64,000 bases of DNA from assembly GCF_018294505.1 (NCBI RefSeq), contig NC_057812.1, forward strand, positions 56,464,074 to 56,528,073, read 5' to 3'. The notes beneath the pieces are model-generated. The model saw only the letters and a list, made by a program, of their open reading frames with translations. It searched no databases and had not been told where the DNA came from. The position numbers and the translations under genes are program-made. Of this stretch, positions 23,329 to 34,772 are shown piece after piece (the stretch's first letter is position 1; the number at the start of each line of letters is the position of its first letter). Source of the DNA: Triticum aestivum. Taxonomy: Eukaryota; Streptophyta; Magnoliopsida; Poales; Poaceae.

Positions 23329-26011
23329 CCCACATACTTGTGGCACTGCCGCCTTGGTCAGATTGGTGTCAAACACATGAAGAAACTCCATGCATATGGA
23401 CTTTTGGAGTCTCTTGATTATGAATCATTTGACATGTGCGAACCATGCCTCATGGGTAAAATGACCAAGACTCCATTCTCCGGAACAATGGAGCGAGCAA
23501 CCAACTTATTGGAAATCATACATACTGATGTGTGCGGTCCAATGAGCATTGAGGCTCGCGGTGGCTATCGTTATGTCCTCACCCTCACTGATGACTTAAG
23601 TAGATATGGGAATGTCTACTTGATTAAACACAAGTCTGAGACCTTTGAAAAGTTCAAGGAATTTCAGAGTGAGGTTGAGAATCAACGTGACAGGAAAATC
23701 AAGTTCTTACGATCAGATCGTGGGGGAGAATATTTTGAGTCACGAATTTGGCACGCACTTGAGGAAATGTGGAATAGTTTCACAACTCACGCCGCCTGGA
23801 ACACCACAGCGTAATGGTGTGTCTGAACGTTGTAATCGCACCCTATTGGATATGGTACGATCTATGATGTCTCTTACCGATCTACCGCTATCATTTTGGG
23901 GTTATGCTATCTTAGATCCGAATGTTGTAATCACTTTAAATAGGGCTCCGTCAAAATCCGTTGAGACGACATCGTATGAATTGTGGTTTGGCAAAAAACC
24001 TAAGTTGTCGTTTCTGAAAGTTTGGGGATGCGATGCTTATGTCAAGAAACTTCAACCTGAAAAGCTCGAACCCAAATTGGAAAAATGCGTCTTCATAGGA
24101 TACCCTAAAGAAACTATTGGGTATACCTTCTATCTTAGATCCGAAGGCAAGACCTTTGTTGCCAAGAATGGATCCTTTCTAGAGAAAGAGTTTCTCTCGA
24201 AAGAAGTAAGTGGGAGGAAAGTAGAACTTGATGAAGTATTGCCTCTTGAACCGGAGAGTGGCACAGCTCAAGAAATTGTTCCTGAGGTGTCTGCACCGAC
24301 TAGGGAGGAAGATAATGATGATGATCATGAAACTTCAGATCAAGTTGCTACTGAACTTCGAAGGTCCACAAGGACGCATTCCGCACCAGAGTGGTACGGC
24401 AACCCTGTCCTGGAAATCATGTTGTTGGACAATGGTGAACCTTCGAACTATGAAGAAATGATGGCGGGCCCAGATTCCGACAAATGGCTGGAAGCCATGA
24501 AATCCGAGATAGGATCCATGTATGAAAACGAAGTATGGACTTTGACTGACTTGCCCGTTGATCGGCGAGCCATAGAAAATAAATGGATCTTTAAGAAGAA
24601 GACAGACGCGGATGGTAATGTGACCATCTATAAAGCTCGGCTTGTCGCTAAGGGTTATCGACAAGTTCAAGGGGTTGACTACGATGAGACTTTCTCACCT
24701 GTAGCGAAGCTGAAGTCCGTCCGAATCATGTTAGCAATTGCCGCACTCTATGATTATGAGATATGGCAAATGGACGTCAAAACAGCATTCCTTAATGGTT
24801 TCCTTAAGGAAGAATTGTATATGATGCAGCCAGAAGGTTTTGTCGATCCTAAGAATGCTGACAAGGTGTGCAAGCTCCAACGCTCAATCTATGGGCTGGT
24901 GCAAGCATCTCGGAGTTGGAACATTCGTTTTGATGAGATGATCAAAGCGTTTGGGTTTACGCGGACTTATGGAGAAGCCTGTGTTTACAAGAAAGTGAGT
25001 GGGAGCTCCGTAGCATTTCTCATATTGTATGTGGATGACATACTATTGATGGGAAATGATATAGAATTCTTGGAAAGCATAAAGGCCTACTTGAACAAGT
25101 GTTTTTCAATGAAGGACCTTGGAGAAGATGCTTATATATTAGGCATCAAGATCTATAGAGATAGATCAAGACGCCTCATTGGTCTTTCACAAAGTACATA
25201 CCTTGACAAGATATTGAAGAAGTTCAATATGGATCAGTCCAAGAAGGGGTTATTGCCTGTATTGCAAGGTGTGAGATTGAGCACAGCTCAATGCCCGACC
25301 ATGGCAGAAGATAGAGAAAAGATGAGTGTCGTCCCCTATGCCTCGGCCATAGGGTCTATCATGTATGCCATGCTGTGTACCAGACCTGATGTAAACCTTG
25401 CCGTAAGTTTGGTAGGAAGGTACCAAAGTAATCCCGGCATGGAACACTGGACAGCGGTCAAGAATATCCTGAAGTACTTGAAAAGGACTAAGGATATGTT
25501 TCTCGTCTGTGGAGGTGATGAAGAGCTCATCGTAAAGGGTTACGTCGATGCTAGCTTCGACACAAATCTGGATGACTCTAAGTCACAAACCGGATACGTG
25601 TATATTTTGAATGGTGGGGCAGTCAGCTGGTGCAATTGCAAGCAAAGCGTCGTGGCGGGATCTACATGTGAAGCGGAGTACATGGCAGCCTCGGAGGCAG
25701 CACAAGAAGCAATCTGGGTGAAGGAGTTCATTGCCGACCTAGGAGTTATTCCCAATGCGTCGGGCCCGATGACTCTCTTTTGTGACAACACTGGAGCTAT
25801 TGCCCTTGCCAAGGAGCCCAGGTTTCACAGGAAGACCAGGCATATCAAGCGTCGCTTCAACTCCATTCGTGAAAATGTTCAAAATGGAGACATAGATATT
25901 TGCAAAGTGCATACGGACCTGAATGTCGCAGATCCATTGACTAAACCTCTTCCTCGAGCAAAACATGATCAACACCAGAACTCTATGGGTGTTCGATTCA
26001 TCACAATGTAA
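23329..26011 (+). pseudogene. Angela-like integrase-RT-RNase H
   Basis: The Copia polyprotein resumes after the insertion. It shows a GAG-pre-integrase zinc region (WHCRLGQIGVKHMKKLH ... CEPCLMGKM), the integrase core with HTDVCGP and RSDRGGEY, RT with MDVKTAFLNG and the catalytic YVDD (about 25030), then RNase H with the GYVDASF, CEAEYMA and CDNTGAIAL blocks. It ends at the stop 26009-26011. A single-base frame shift lies at about 23731-23735; the downstream frame then stays open for about 2.27 kb. The RT and RNase H catalytic residues look intact, so this is the best-preserved retrotransposon coding region in the window, but gag and integrase are broken. Confidence 0.9.
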
Positions 26012-26043
26012 CTAGATTATTGACTCTAGTGCAAGTGGGAGAC

Positions 26044-27740
26044 TGTTGGAAATATGCCCTAGAGGCAATAATAAAATGGTTATTATTATATTTCCTTGTT
26101 CATGATAATTGTCTATTGTTCATGCTATAATTGTGTTATCCGAAAATCGTAATACATGTGTGAATATATAGACCACAACATGTACCTAGTAATCCTCTAG
26201 TTGACTAGCTCGTTGATCAACAGATAGTCATGGTTTCCTGACTATGGACATTAGATGTCATTGATAATGGGATCACATCATTAGAAGAATGATGTGATGG
26301 ACAAGACCCAATCTTAAGCATAGCACAAGATCGTGTAGCTCGTCTGCTAGAGCTTTTCAAATGTCAAGTATATTTTCCTTAGACCATGAGATTGTGCAAC
26401 TCCCGGATACTGTAGGAATACTTTGGGTGTGCCAAACATCACAACGTAAATGGGTGACTATAAAGGTGCACTACGGGTATCTCCAAAAGTGTCTGTTGGG
26501 TTGGCACGAGTCGAGACTGGGATTTGTCACTCTGCATGACGGAGAGGTATCTCTGGGCCCACTCAGTAAAACATCATCGTAATGAGCTCAATGTGACTAA
26601 GGGTTGGTCACGGGATGATGTGTTACGAAATGAGTAAAGTGACTTGCCGGTAACGAGATTGAACGAGGTATTGGAATACCGACGATCGAACCTCGGGCAA
26701 GTAACGTACCGATTGACAAAGGGAATTGAATACGGGATTGATTGAATCCTCGACATCATGGTTCATCCGATGAGATCATCGTGGAACATGTGGGAGCCAA
26801 CATGGGTATCCAGATCCCGCTGTTGGTTATTGACCGGAGAGTCGTCTCGGTCATGTCTGCATGTCTCCCGAACCCGTAGGGTCTACACACTTAAGGTTCG
26901 GTGACGCTAGGGTTGTAGAGATATTAGTATGCGGTAACCCGGAAGTTCTTCGGAGTCCCGGATGAGATCCTGGATGTCACGAGGAGTTCCGAAATGGTCC
27001 GGAGGTGAAGATTTATATATAGGAAGTCCAGTTTCGGCCATCGGGAAAGTTTCGGGGGTAATCGGTATTGTACCGGGACCACCGGAAGGGTCCCGGGGGT
27101 CCACCGGGAGGGGCCACCTATCCTAGAGGGCCCCATGGGCTGAAGTGGGAGGGGAACCAGCCCCAAGTGGGCTGGTGCGCCCCCCATGGGCCTCCCCCTG
27201 TGCCTAGGGTTGGAAACCCTAGGGGTGGGGGCGCCCCACTTGACTTGGGGGGCAAGCCCCCCCTTGGCCGCCCCCCCCCCCTTGGAGATTGGATCTCCTA
27301 GGGCCGAAGCCCCCCCCCTAGGGACCCTAGCCGCACCAAGTCTCTGGCGCCTCCCTCTCCCCACGTAACACCTCTCTCTCTCTCTCTCTCATTGGAGCTT
27401 GGCGAAGCCCTACCGAGATCACCGCTGCTTCCACCACCACGCCATCGTGCTGCTAGATCTCCATCAACCTCTCCTTCCCCTTGCTGGATCAAGAAGGAGG
27501 AGATGTCTTCCCAACCGTATGTGTGTTGAACGCGGAGGTGCCGTTCTTTCGGCGCTCGGTCATCGGTGATTTGGATCACGACGAGTACGACTCCATCAAC
27601 CCCGTTCTCTTGAACGCTTCCGCTCGCGATCTACAAGGGTATGTAGATGCACTCCCCTCTCACTCGTTGCTAGATGACTCCATAGATTGATCTTGGTGAT
27701 GCATAGAAATTTTTTTTAAATTCTGCTACGTTCCCCAACA
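26044..27740 (+). repeat. 3' LTR of Angela-like element
   Basis: This LTR of about 1697 bp has an intact ACGTTCCCCAACA terminus. Compared with the 5' LTR it lacks about 25 bp near 27329, including the TATA box: GGGACCCTA joins directly to GCCGCACCAAG. Other differences are single bases and homopolymer changes. Confidence 0.9.
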
Positions 27741-27745
27741 CTTCT

Positions 27746-28019
27746 ATGGCTAAGTGAGAGTGATAAAGCAGTATAGTCTGATTGCCTTGTTCGTTGCGCT
27801 GAGCACCTCCCTCAAAGGACCCAACAATGGGAAAAAGAGTGCTCAGATTTATCCCGAACACCCCAGCACTCATGGCATGGGGGCAGAAGCCGACGACTGG
27901 CCATCTCTCAGATTTAATAAACAGCCGCACAAAAGGTAATATTTTAAATTCAAACAAGCATTGCATAGCGCATATGAACAAGTTTTCATAGTACAGGATC
28001 ACACGAGCAAGTTCATTCA
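27746..28019 (+). other. Fatima-like interior after nested insertion
   Basis: The Fatima-like internal sequence resumes after the CTTCT target copy. No coding signal on the plus strand. The stretch is probably the 3' flank of the antisense ORF. Confidence 0.5.
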
Positions 28020-31000
28020 AACATTACATCCTTCGCACACTCGTCCGCCATAAGATGAGCACCCTTCAGGACACCCTAATAATACATTTCGGGGTGGCGA
28101 TGCTCCTTGCCCTGCGGAGGCCCCTCCTTCACCAGCTTCTCGGCGTCCATCTTGGCCCAATGCACCTTCGCACGGGCAAAAGCCCGGCGGGCACCTTTGA
28201 TGCAGACGGACCACTTGATGACTTCTAGCCGGGGGCAGGCATCCACAAGCCGCCTCACCAGGCCGAAGTAGCTGTTGGGAAGGGAGCCGCCAGGCCACAT
28301 CCGGACTATAAGGCCCCTCATGGCCTATTCGGTCGCCTTGTGCAGCTCAACCAGTTGCTTCAGCTGGTCGCTCATAGGCATCGGGTGTTCGGTCCCAGTA
28401 TACTGAGACCAGAACAACTTCTCCGTCGAGCTTCCCTCCTCGGCCTGGTAATATTTTGCGGCATCCGACACGCTGCGGGGCAAATCTGCGAAAGCTCCTG
28501 GAGAGCTCCGGACTCGGGTAAGTAACAAGTAATTTACTTTCAGATACTTGCTTTGCATATTGAATGCCTTACCCGCCGCTATCTTCCTCATCGCCTCAAT
28601 TTCATGGAGGGCCTTTTGGGCTTCAGCCCTGGCATGCTTTGTGCTCTCGAGGGCCGCAGCAAGCTCATTCTCTCGCGTCTTCGAGTCAAGCTCTAAAGTC
28701 TCGTGTTTCTTCACGAGATCCTGGAGCTCTTGCTGCACCTCGCCCACCCGTGCCTCTTGTTTCTCCCGCTCGGTGCACTCCTTGGCCGCTTTGTTTTCGG
28801 CCTCGAACAACGCTTGCTTCAGGGTCACCACTTCGGTCGTCGCCCCTGGCACATTCATGATGATCCTGTCATTTCGCAACCACATTTTCTTTTTTATATA
28901 GACAAGGTATTACTTACCTTCGTTCTCCTCGAGTTGCCTCTTGGCAAGGCCGAGCTCTTTCTCAGACCGCTCAAGGTCCTGCTTCAGTGCGGCGACCTCC
29001 GCAGTCAGTGCGGCAGAGGTCAGCAGCGAAGCCTGCATACGCATATAGACATACTTATATTAGACTCTTGCAGATATTATTTGATCCTCTATTCGGATTT
29101 TCTTTGTGAACACCAAACAGAGCATCAGGGGCTACTGTCTATGCGGTAATATTTTCCTATATTTTAAATACTTACCTCAAAGCCTGTTAGAAGGCTGGCA
29201 CAGGCTTCAGTCAGTCCACTCTTGGCGGACTGAACCTTCTTGATCACTGCACTCATAATAGTGTGGTGCTCTTCGTCGATGGAAGCGCCACGAAGTGCTC
29301 CCAGCAGGTTGTCCGGTGCCTCTGGATGGACAAAGGTCACTGGCACGGGCGGCTTGCCCCTCTTGGAAGGGGGCCGCCTGCCAGAGTTCGGAACCACTGG
29401 AGGTTCCGGCGCGGCGTTCGGCTGGGGGCCGAACTTGGAGCCCTTGGGAGTCTTGCTCCCTTCGCGCCTGGAGTCCAGAAGTTCGCCTTGAGGCACCTCC
29501 GGGACTACCTCCCCCCGGCTCGGTGCCCTTTGAGACAATACCTCGGCATTGTCCGTAGGGAAAGGAGAGGAGGCGGTTGGAAGTGTATCACTATTCATGT
29601 CCGACGAGTCCAAGGAACCGTCTGACGAGGATACGTCGATACGGGCTCGGGGCGGACTGCATAATCATATTCGATGTTAGGAGAAGCAGTGCAACAAAAG
29701 TATGCTATGAGTTACTCTGGTATCCGAATACTTACGACTTCGCCAGGGGCTTGGCCCTGAGCAGCCACTCATCTTCGCCGTCGGCGGCGGTGGTGGAGCA
29801 GTCCGGAAGGAGAGTCCTTCCCTTCTTGGACCCTTCGGCCTCCCCGGTTGGGGCAGCCTTCCTTTTCTTGTCTCCCCCAGCTGGAGGGGGAGAATCTTCA
29901 TCTTCCTCCTCCTCGTTTTCATGGGAGGAGTGCGTCTTGGAGGTATTGGACGATGGCGCCGGGAACTCTTTCGGGTTCCCGTGGCCTTCTTCTTGGTCTT
30001 CTCTGGCACCTCATAAGGAGCCGGAGTCCGCATCTCCGTCAGGAGAGCGTTTGCAGGGTCTTCGAGCAGAGGGGCCGGACAGTTAATCTACTCTGATGTC
30101 TCCACCCAGTACTGTCAAAGGCATGGGAGCTCAGACCCCGCACATGGTTAAGCTATGGGAAATAAATACCCTACCAGATGTATAGAACTTACCGGATTCG
30201 CAGGGCGCTTCGCGCTTAGCCCGCGGTCCTCGGTAAGAGAAGGGGGGACCTCGGCACCCTTGAACAGCACCTTCTAGACGTCCTTATGTGTCGTGTCGAA
30301 GAGCTCGTGTAGAGTCTAGTGTTGGGCCGGGTCGAACTCCCATAAGTTGAAAGCCCGTTATTGACATGGGAGGATCCGGCGGAAGAGCATGACCTGGACT
30401 ATGTTGACAAGCTTAAGTTTCTTGCTTATCATGTTCCGGATACACTTCTGAAGTCTGTCCAGCTCCACCGATGAGCCCCAGGACAGGCCCTTCTCCTTCC
30501 AGGAAGTGAGCCGTGTGGGGATTCCGGATCGAAACTCGGGGGCCGCACCCAGTTGGTGTCACGCGGCTCGGTGATGTAGAACCACCCCGATTTCCACCCC
30601 TTTATGGTCTCCATGAAGGAGCCCTCGAGCCATGTAACATTGGGCATTTTGCCCACCATGGCTCCGCCGCATTCCGCTTGTTGGCCGCCAACCACCTTCG
30701 GCTTGATATTGAAGGTCTTCAGCCACAGGCCGAAGTGGGGCCGGGTGCGGAGGAAAGCCTCGCACACGACGATGAACGACGAGATGTTGAGGATAAAATT
30801 CGGGGCCAAATCATGAAAGTCCAGCCCATAATAGAACATAAGGCCGCGGACGAATGGATGGAGGGGAAACCCCACCAGCCTGGTAAAACTCGCTTATCCC
30901 CCAAGCGCCGTAATTGATGGCGCGGTTGGGTTACCCACGTCCGTATTGATGGGAATCCCGTAATAAGGGGACACGATCTCTGCTTCGACAAGACGTGCCA

Positions 31001-31080
31001 AGGAACCGCCTCGCGAAACATGCTGAGATAGGTTATGAAAATCGATTTGAATAAAGACCTGGCTGTGGTGTGATGCCACG
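28020..31080 (-). pseudogene. Antisense intron-containing ORF in Fatima-like element
   Basis: On the minus strand, opposite to gag, lies a decayed multi-exon coding region. Its first part (about 31080-30430) resembles the 'putative gypsy type transposon' domain (Pfam PF04195). It has EAEIVSPYYGIPINTDVGNP, FPLHPFVRGLMFYYGL, NISSFIVVCEAFLRTRPHFGLW and GWKSGWFYI. Four GT-AG introns with GTAAGT-type donors can be read: 30192-30112, 29735-29657, 29175-29033 and 28917-28866. The later exons are proline/serine-rich and basic, then a charged, helix-prone coiled-coil-like region (about 28865-28540). Frame shifts near 30895 and 30500 and in-frame stops near 30358 and 30318 show it is broken in this copy. 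The domain match is from memory of the family. Confidence 0.65.
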
Positions 31081-31280
31081 CTACGGGGTACGTCGGCAGA
31101 TCAGATTTGTGGAAATATTATTCTCTCTACGGTGGTATGTGGAACTTGTTTTGTAGAGCCGGACACGATCCTCGTGTTTAAAATCTTCTATGAAGTATTC
31201 GGAGGAGGAACCCGCCTTGCAATGCCGAAGACAATCTACGCGCCGGACTCGTCATCATTGAAGCCTAGTTCAGGGGCTAC

Positions 31281-31753
31281 TGAGGGAGTCCTGGATTAGG
31301 GGGTATCCGGACAGCCGGACTATATCCTTTGGCCGGACTGTTGGACTATGAAGATACAAGATTGAAGACTTCATCCCGTGTCCGGATGGGACTCTCCTTG
31401 GAGTGGAAGGCAAGCTTGGCAATACGGATATGTAGATCTCCTTCCTTGTAACCGACTCTGTGTAACCCTAGCCCCCTCCGGTGTCTATATAAACCGGAGG
31501 GTTTTACTCCGTAGGACAACATACAATCATACCATAGGCTAGCTTCTAGGGTTTAGCCTCTCTGATCTCCTGGTAGATCTACTCTTGTACTACTCATATT
31601 ATCAAGAACAATCAAACAGGACGTAGGGTTTTACCTCCATCAAGAAGGCCCGAACCTGGGTAAAACATCGTGTCCCCTACCTCCCGTTACCATCCGCCTT
31701 AGACGCACAGTTCGGGACCCCATACCCGAGATCCGCCGGTTTTGACACCGACA
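31281..31753 (+). repeat. 3' LTR of Fatima-like element
   Basis: This 473-bp LTR is preceded by the purine-rich TTCAGGGGCTAC. The TATA box (TCTATATAAA) is at about 31482-31491. It carries the GCCGGACTATATCCTTTG stretch missing from the 5' LTR. It ends at 31753, followed by the CTCGG target copy. Confidence 0.9.
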
Positions 31754-32007
31754 CTCGGCCTCAGCTGGATCAAGAGTTCGAGGGATGTCAACAAGCTGAA
31801 CGTGTGCAGATCGCGAAGGTGTCGTGCGTTCGGTACTTGATCGGTTGGATCGCGAAGACGTTCGACTACATCAACCGCGTTACTAAACGCTTCCGCTTTC
31901 GGTCTACGAGGGTATGTGGACACACTCTCCCCACTCGTTGCTATGCTTCTCCTAGGTAGATCTTGCGTGATCGTAGGAATTTTTTTGAAATACTACGTTC
32001 CCCAACA
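31754..32007 (+). mobile_element. WIS-like Copia 3' LTR, right segment
   Basis: This is the continuation of the LTR begun at 2057. It ends TACTACGTTCCCCAACA at 32007, the typical terminus of this Copia group. The next five bases, GTCCA (32008-32012), would be its target-site duplication; the partner is left of the window and cannot be checked. Confidence 0.85.
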
Positions 32008-34772
32008 GTCCATTAGTCACTCCAAAAGGCATCACAAGAAATTCATATAGGCCCAGGTGTGTGTTGAAAGCAGTTTTCTCAATGTCTTCTACCTTCATTC
32101 TGATTTGATGATATCCACTCCTGAGGTCAATCTTGGTGAATACTGTTGCTCCATGTAGTTCATCAAGGAGATCCTCAATCATAGGGATGGGATATTTGTT
32201 TTTAATAGTATAAGCATTCAGTTTCCTGTAGTCCACACACAGTCTCCAAGTTAGATCCTTTTTCTTGACTAAGATTGCAGGAAAAGAATAAGGACTGCTA
32301 CTTAATCTAATTATTCCTTTGTGAATGAGGTCTTTTATGATTTGTTCCATTGCATCCTTCTGATGAGGTGGCATTTTGTAACATCTTTGATTTATGACAG
32401 GAGCCAAGCTGATTGCATGATCACAAGGTCTCTTAGGAGGCAGGCCTGCAAGCTCTTGGAAAACATCCTGAAAATCAGTGAGCAGTTTAGATATTTCAGA
32501 TGTATGTTCTCCTATTAGTTCACTGTCCATTGTGACAGGTTGCATCCACAGTAAAGCTCCAGATAACATGTCATCTAGGAGGTGGTCCATCTCTTGTAGA
32601 GTGCGAGAACAGGGTTTTGTGGGCAAACTTTCATCAATGAAAGTGGTCAATTGTCCCTTGTCATCTTTGATTGTCAGTGTAATGTTTGGGAGATCAAAAG
32701 TGACAGGGTTGTGCTTGTACATCCAATCAGCTCCTAATATTATATCATATCCAGTGAGCTTAAGCACTCTGAAATCAGAGCAGAAGGATTTTCCTTGGAT
32801 GTTATAATTTTCCTGGATGCAGGAAAAATCACTGAGTAGTGTTCGTCCATTTTTGCCACAGTGACCTTTACTTGTTTTGCTGGTGTCAGTTCACACCCAG
32901 ATCTTATAGCTAGCAAAGGAGATAGAAAAGTAGTTGTACTTCCACTGTCAACAAGTGATAGGGCCATAGTTGATCCAATTTGGACTTGTAGTGTGAAGGT
33001 ATGTTTGGGTTGTTCCTCAGGTGTACCATTTGCAGCATGCATGGATATTTTCAATTGTTGTGAGTCTGTGTTGTCCTCTTCAGTGTCAGACTGTTCTTCC
33101 TCTGCATCAACAATGTATATGACATCAGGGTTTACTGGATTTTTGCTCTCGTAGTGCTTGAATCTGAGCTTTCTGTGACATTTTGCATACTTGTTTGTGT
33201 CCAAGAAACCGGGGATCTCTACACTTGTAGCAAATTCCCTTTTCTCTAGCTTGTTGGATAATATTAGCTACAGGGGTTACAAGAGGAGCTGGTGTTTTAC
33301 TAATTTCAGCAGTGTTCTGTCTCTTGTAATAGGTTGCGGAATTCTTGTAGTTGGTAGGGGTGGGACATGATTTTTCTATCCTCCTTGCAATCCACATTTC
33401 CCTTTGCGTATTATCAGGCTGGTGACATTCCAGGTGACTCTGAATGTAGGGGTTTAACCCTGAGATGAAAATGTGCATGTAGTAGCTGTCTGGCACTGCA
33501 GGATTGTCTCTTCTCATGAGGTTCATGTTTTGCTCAAAAGCAGTAATGTATTGTGCCACGGTGCTGGTTTGAGTAAGGCTGTGAAAAGCTTTAACATTTT
33601 CACAGACAGAAGTTACTACAAACATGTCTGTCAGGTGGAAGCAAAACCTGTGCCAGGGCATGTTTGCTACCAGAAAACCTGTCCCTCTCCATCACTGTAT
33701 TGCTTCTCCTTTCAAGTAAGATACAACAATTTCAGTTCTTTACTCCAAAGGAGTTCCGGAAGCTTCTAAGAATTGCTCTATGTTCTGTATCCAAGAGTCT
33801 GCATCAGTGTCTTCAAATTTAGAGATGTTGAGTTTGGCAGGTTTGACACTTAATATGTTCCTTCACACATCATTATGCAAGGGTCATGCTCTTTGTGTCT
33901 CCTGGCGATGGCCTTCTTCCTGGATCTGTTCTACTGCTTGAATTGCTCCCTGGTTTGCTCCAATATTACTCTGAGGTGTGACCATTTCCACTTTGTTTGC
34001 TGAATGATTTGGATGTCTGTAAGGCCTTTTAGGTGTGCCATCCAAATTCAGTTCTTTTCCTGTTGCCTTGTTAGTGAGTACAGCAGATCCAGGTACTGTC
34101 ACTCCTGTTCGTTCACCCTGGTTTGAAGCTGACAGTTGCTTGGGGCGGCCAGGAGGTATAGTACTCCCACAGCTGACTGAGGACTTGGATCTTCTTCCTC
34201 TTCCTCTGTTTTATCCTCTTCTGTTAATTTTCGCAGGCTCGCATGTATCTTCTTGAAGTTCCTGTCGATGCTGGCAAAATTCCTGTTGATAGTTTTAGTA
34301 AAGTCATAAAATTCCTTCTTATTGTCCTCTCTATTTTGTCTCGGGGCCTTGATGTCCAACTGCAGAGATTCTAATTCCAGAGATGCAGTGTCTCGTCCTC
34401 CTTCGCCATCGGGTCCAGGGGCGGATTGATCATTCAGGAGTTGAGTATTTGGCCGGAGCTGCTACTAGGCTGTGGAGGGAGGGATTCTACTCCGGTGTTC
34501 CGGAAACCTGATCTCGAGCCCCGAATTCTCTCGCCGCTGCTGCCACGAACGTCGTCCGCCACCGGGGAAAGAAGCACTGAAGGGAGGGTTGGGTGGGATT
34601 TGACACTGAAGAAAGGTTCTTCAGAAACCACTAACCGGTCCGATCCTGCTTCCGAGCTATCTACCGCCGCTGTCTCCTCCCTGCTTCGCGCCGCCGCCCA
34701 GCCTTCTCCAGATCCGATCTGGAGTCCGCTAAACGCCGCCTCCGAGGATTAAACCTTGCTCTGTATATCAAT
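32008..34772 (-). pseudogene. Chromovirus-type Gypsy gag-pol (truncated)
   Basis: Read on the minus strand from about 34740: a gag region (34740-33125) with a CYKC...GHKQVC knuckle near 33210; a protease with VDSGSTTTFLS (about 32955-32920); and reverse transcriptase with [20 protein letters not shown] (about 32260) and [13 protein letters not shown] (about 32135). The RT is cut at 32008 in the [10 protein letters not shown] block by the WIS-like Copia element, before the YxDD box, so the rest lies outside the window. Frame changes near 34100, 33880, 33660, 33170 and 32750 break the polyprotein. The short protease-RT spacing and the knuckle type suggest a Reina- or CRM-like chromovirus, but no chromodomain is visible. 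A diverged initiator-Met primer-binding site is at about 34770-34757. Confidence 0.85.

Larger units (their letters stand above)
7397..27740 (+). mobile_element. Angela-like Copia retrotransposon
   Basis: The 5' LTR is 7397-9109 (starts TGTTGGAAATATGCCC) and the 3' LTR is 26044-27740 (ends ACGTTCCCCAACA). The target duplication CTTCT is perfect (7392-7396 and 27741-27745). The primer-binding site TGGCATCATGAGC (9111-9123) is a diverged version of the initiator-Met tRNA site TGGTATCAGAGC. The polypurine tract AGTGGGAGAC (26034-26043) abuts the 3' LTR. Internal order is gag, protease, integrase, RT, RNase H, as in Ty1/Copia. The long-LTR element at 11708-23328 has split the gene between protease and integrase. 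Without that insertion the internal region is about 5.3 kb. Confidence 0.95.
2587..31753 (+). mobile_element. Fatima-like Gypsy retrotransposon
   Basis: Both LTRs begin TGAGGGAGTCCTGGATTAGG and end TTTGACACCGACA: 5' LTR 2587-3041, 3' LTR 31281-31753. The flanking 5-bp duplication CTCGG (2582-2586 and 31754-31758) is perfect, so both ends are original. Without the nested Angela-like insertion (7397-27740 plus one CTTCT copy) the element is about 8.8 kb. It keeps a decayed gag and a retropepsin-like protease on the plus strand and an antisense ORF on the minus strand. No reverse transcriptase, RNase H or integrase is visible. It therefore looks like a non-autonomous derivative. The name rests on LTR termini and the antisense gypsy-type domain; the superfamily is firmer than the family. 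Confidence 0.85.

Noticed and set aside
23645..23740. N-terminal part of the long ORF 23645-26011
   Set aside because: The first 30 or so codons are out of frame with integrase; the true frame there is that of 23338-23814. The long frame is real only after the shift near 23733.
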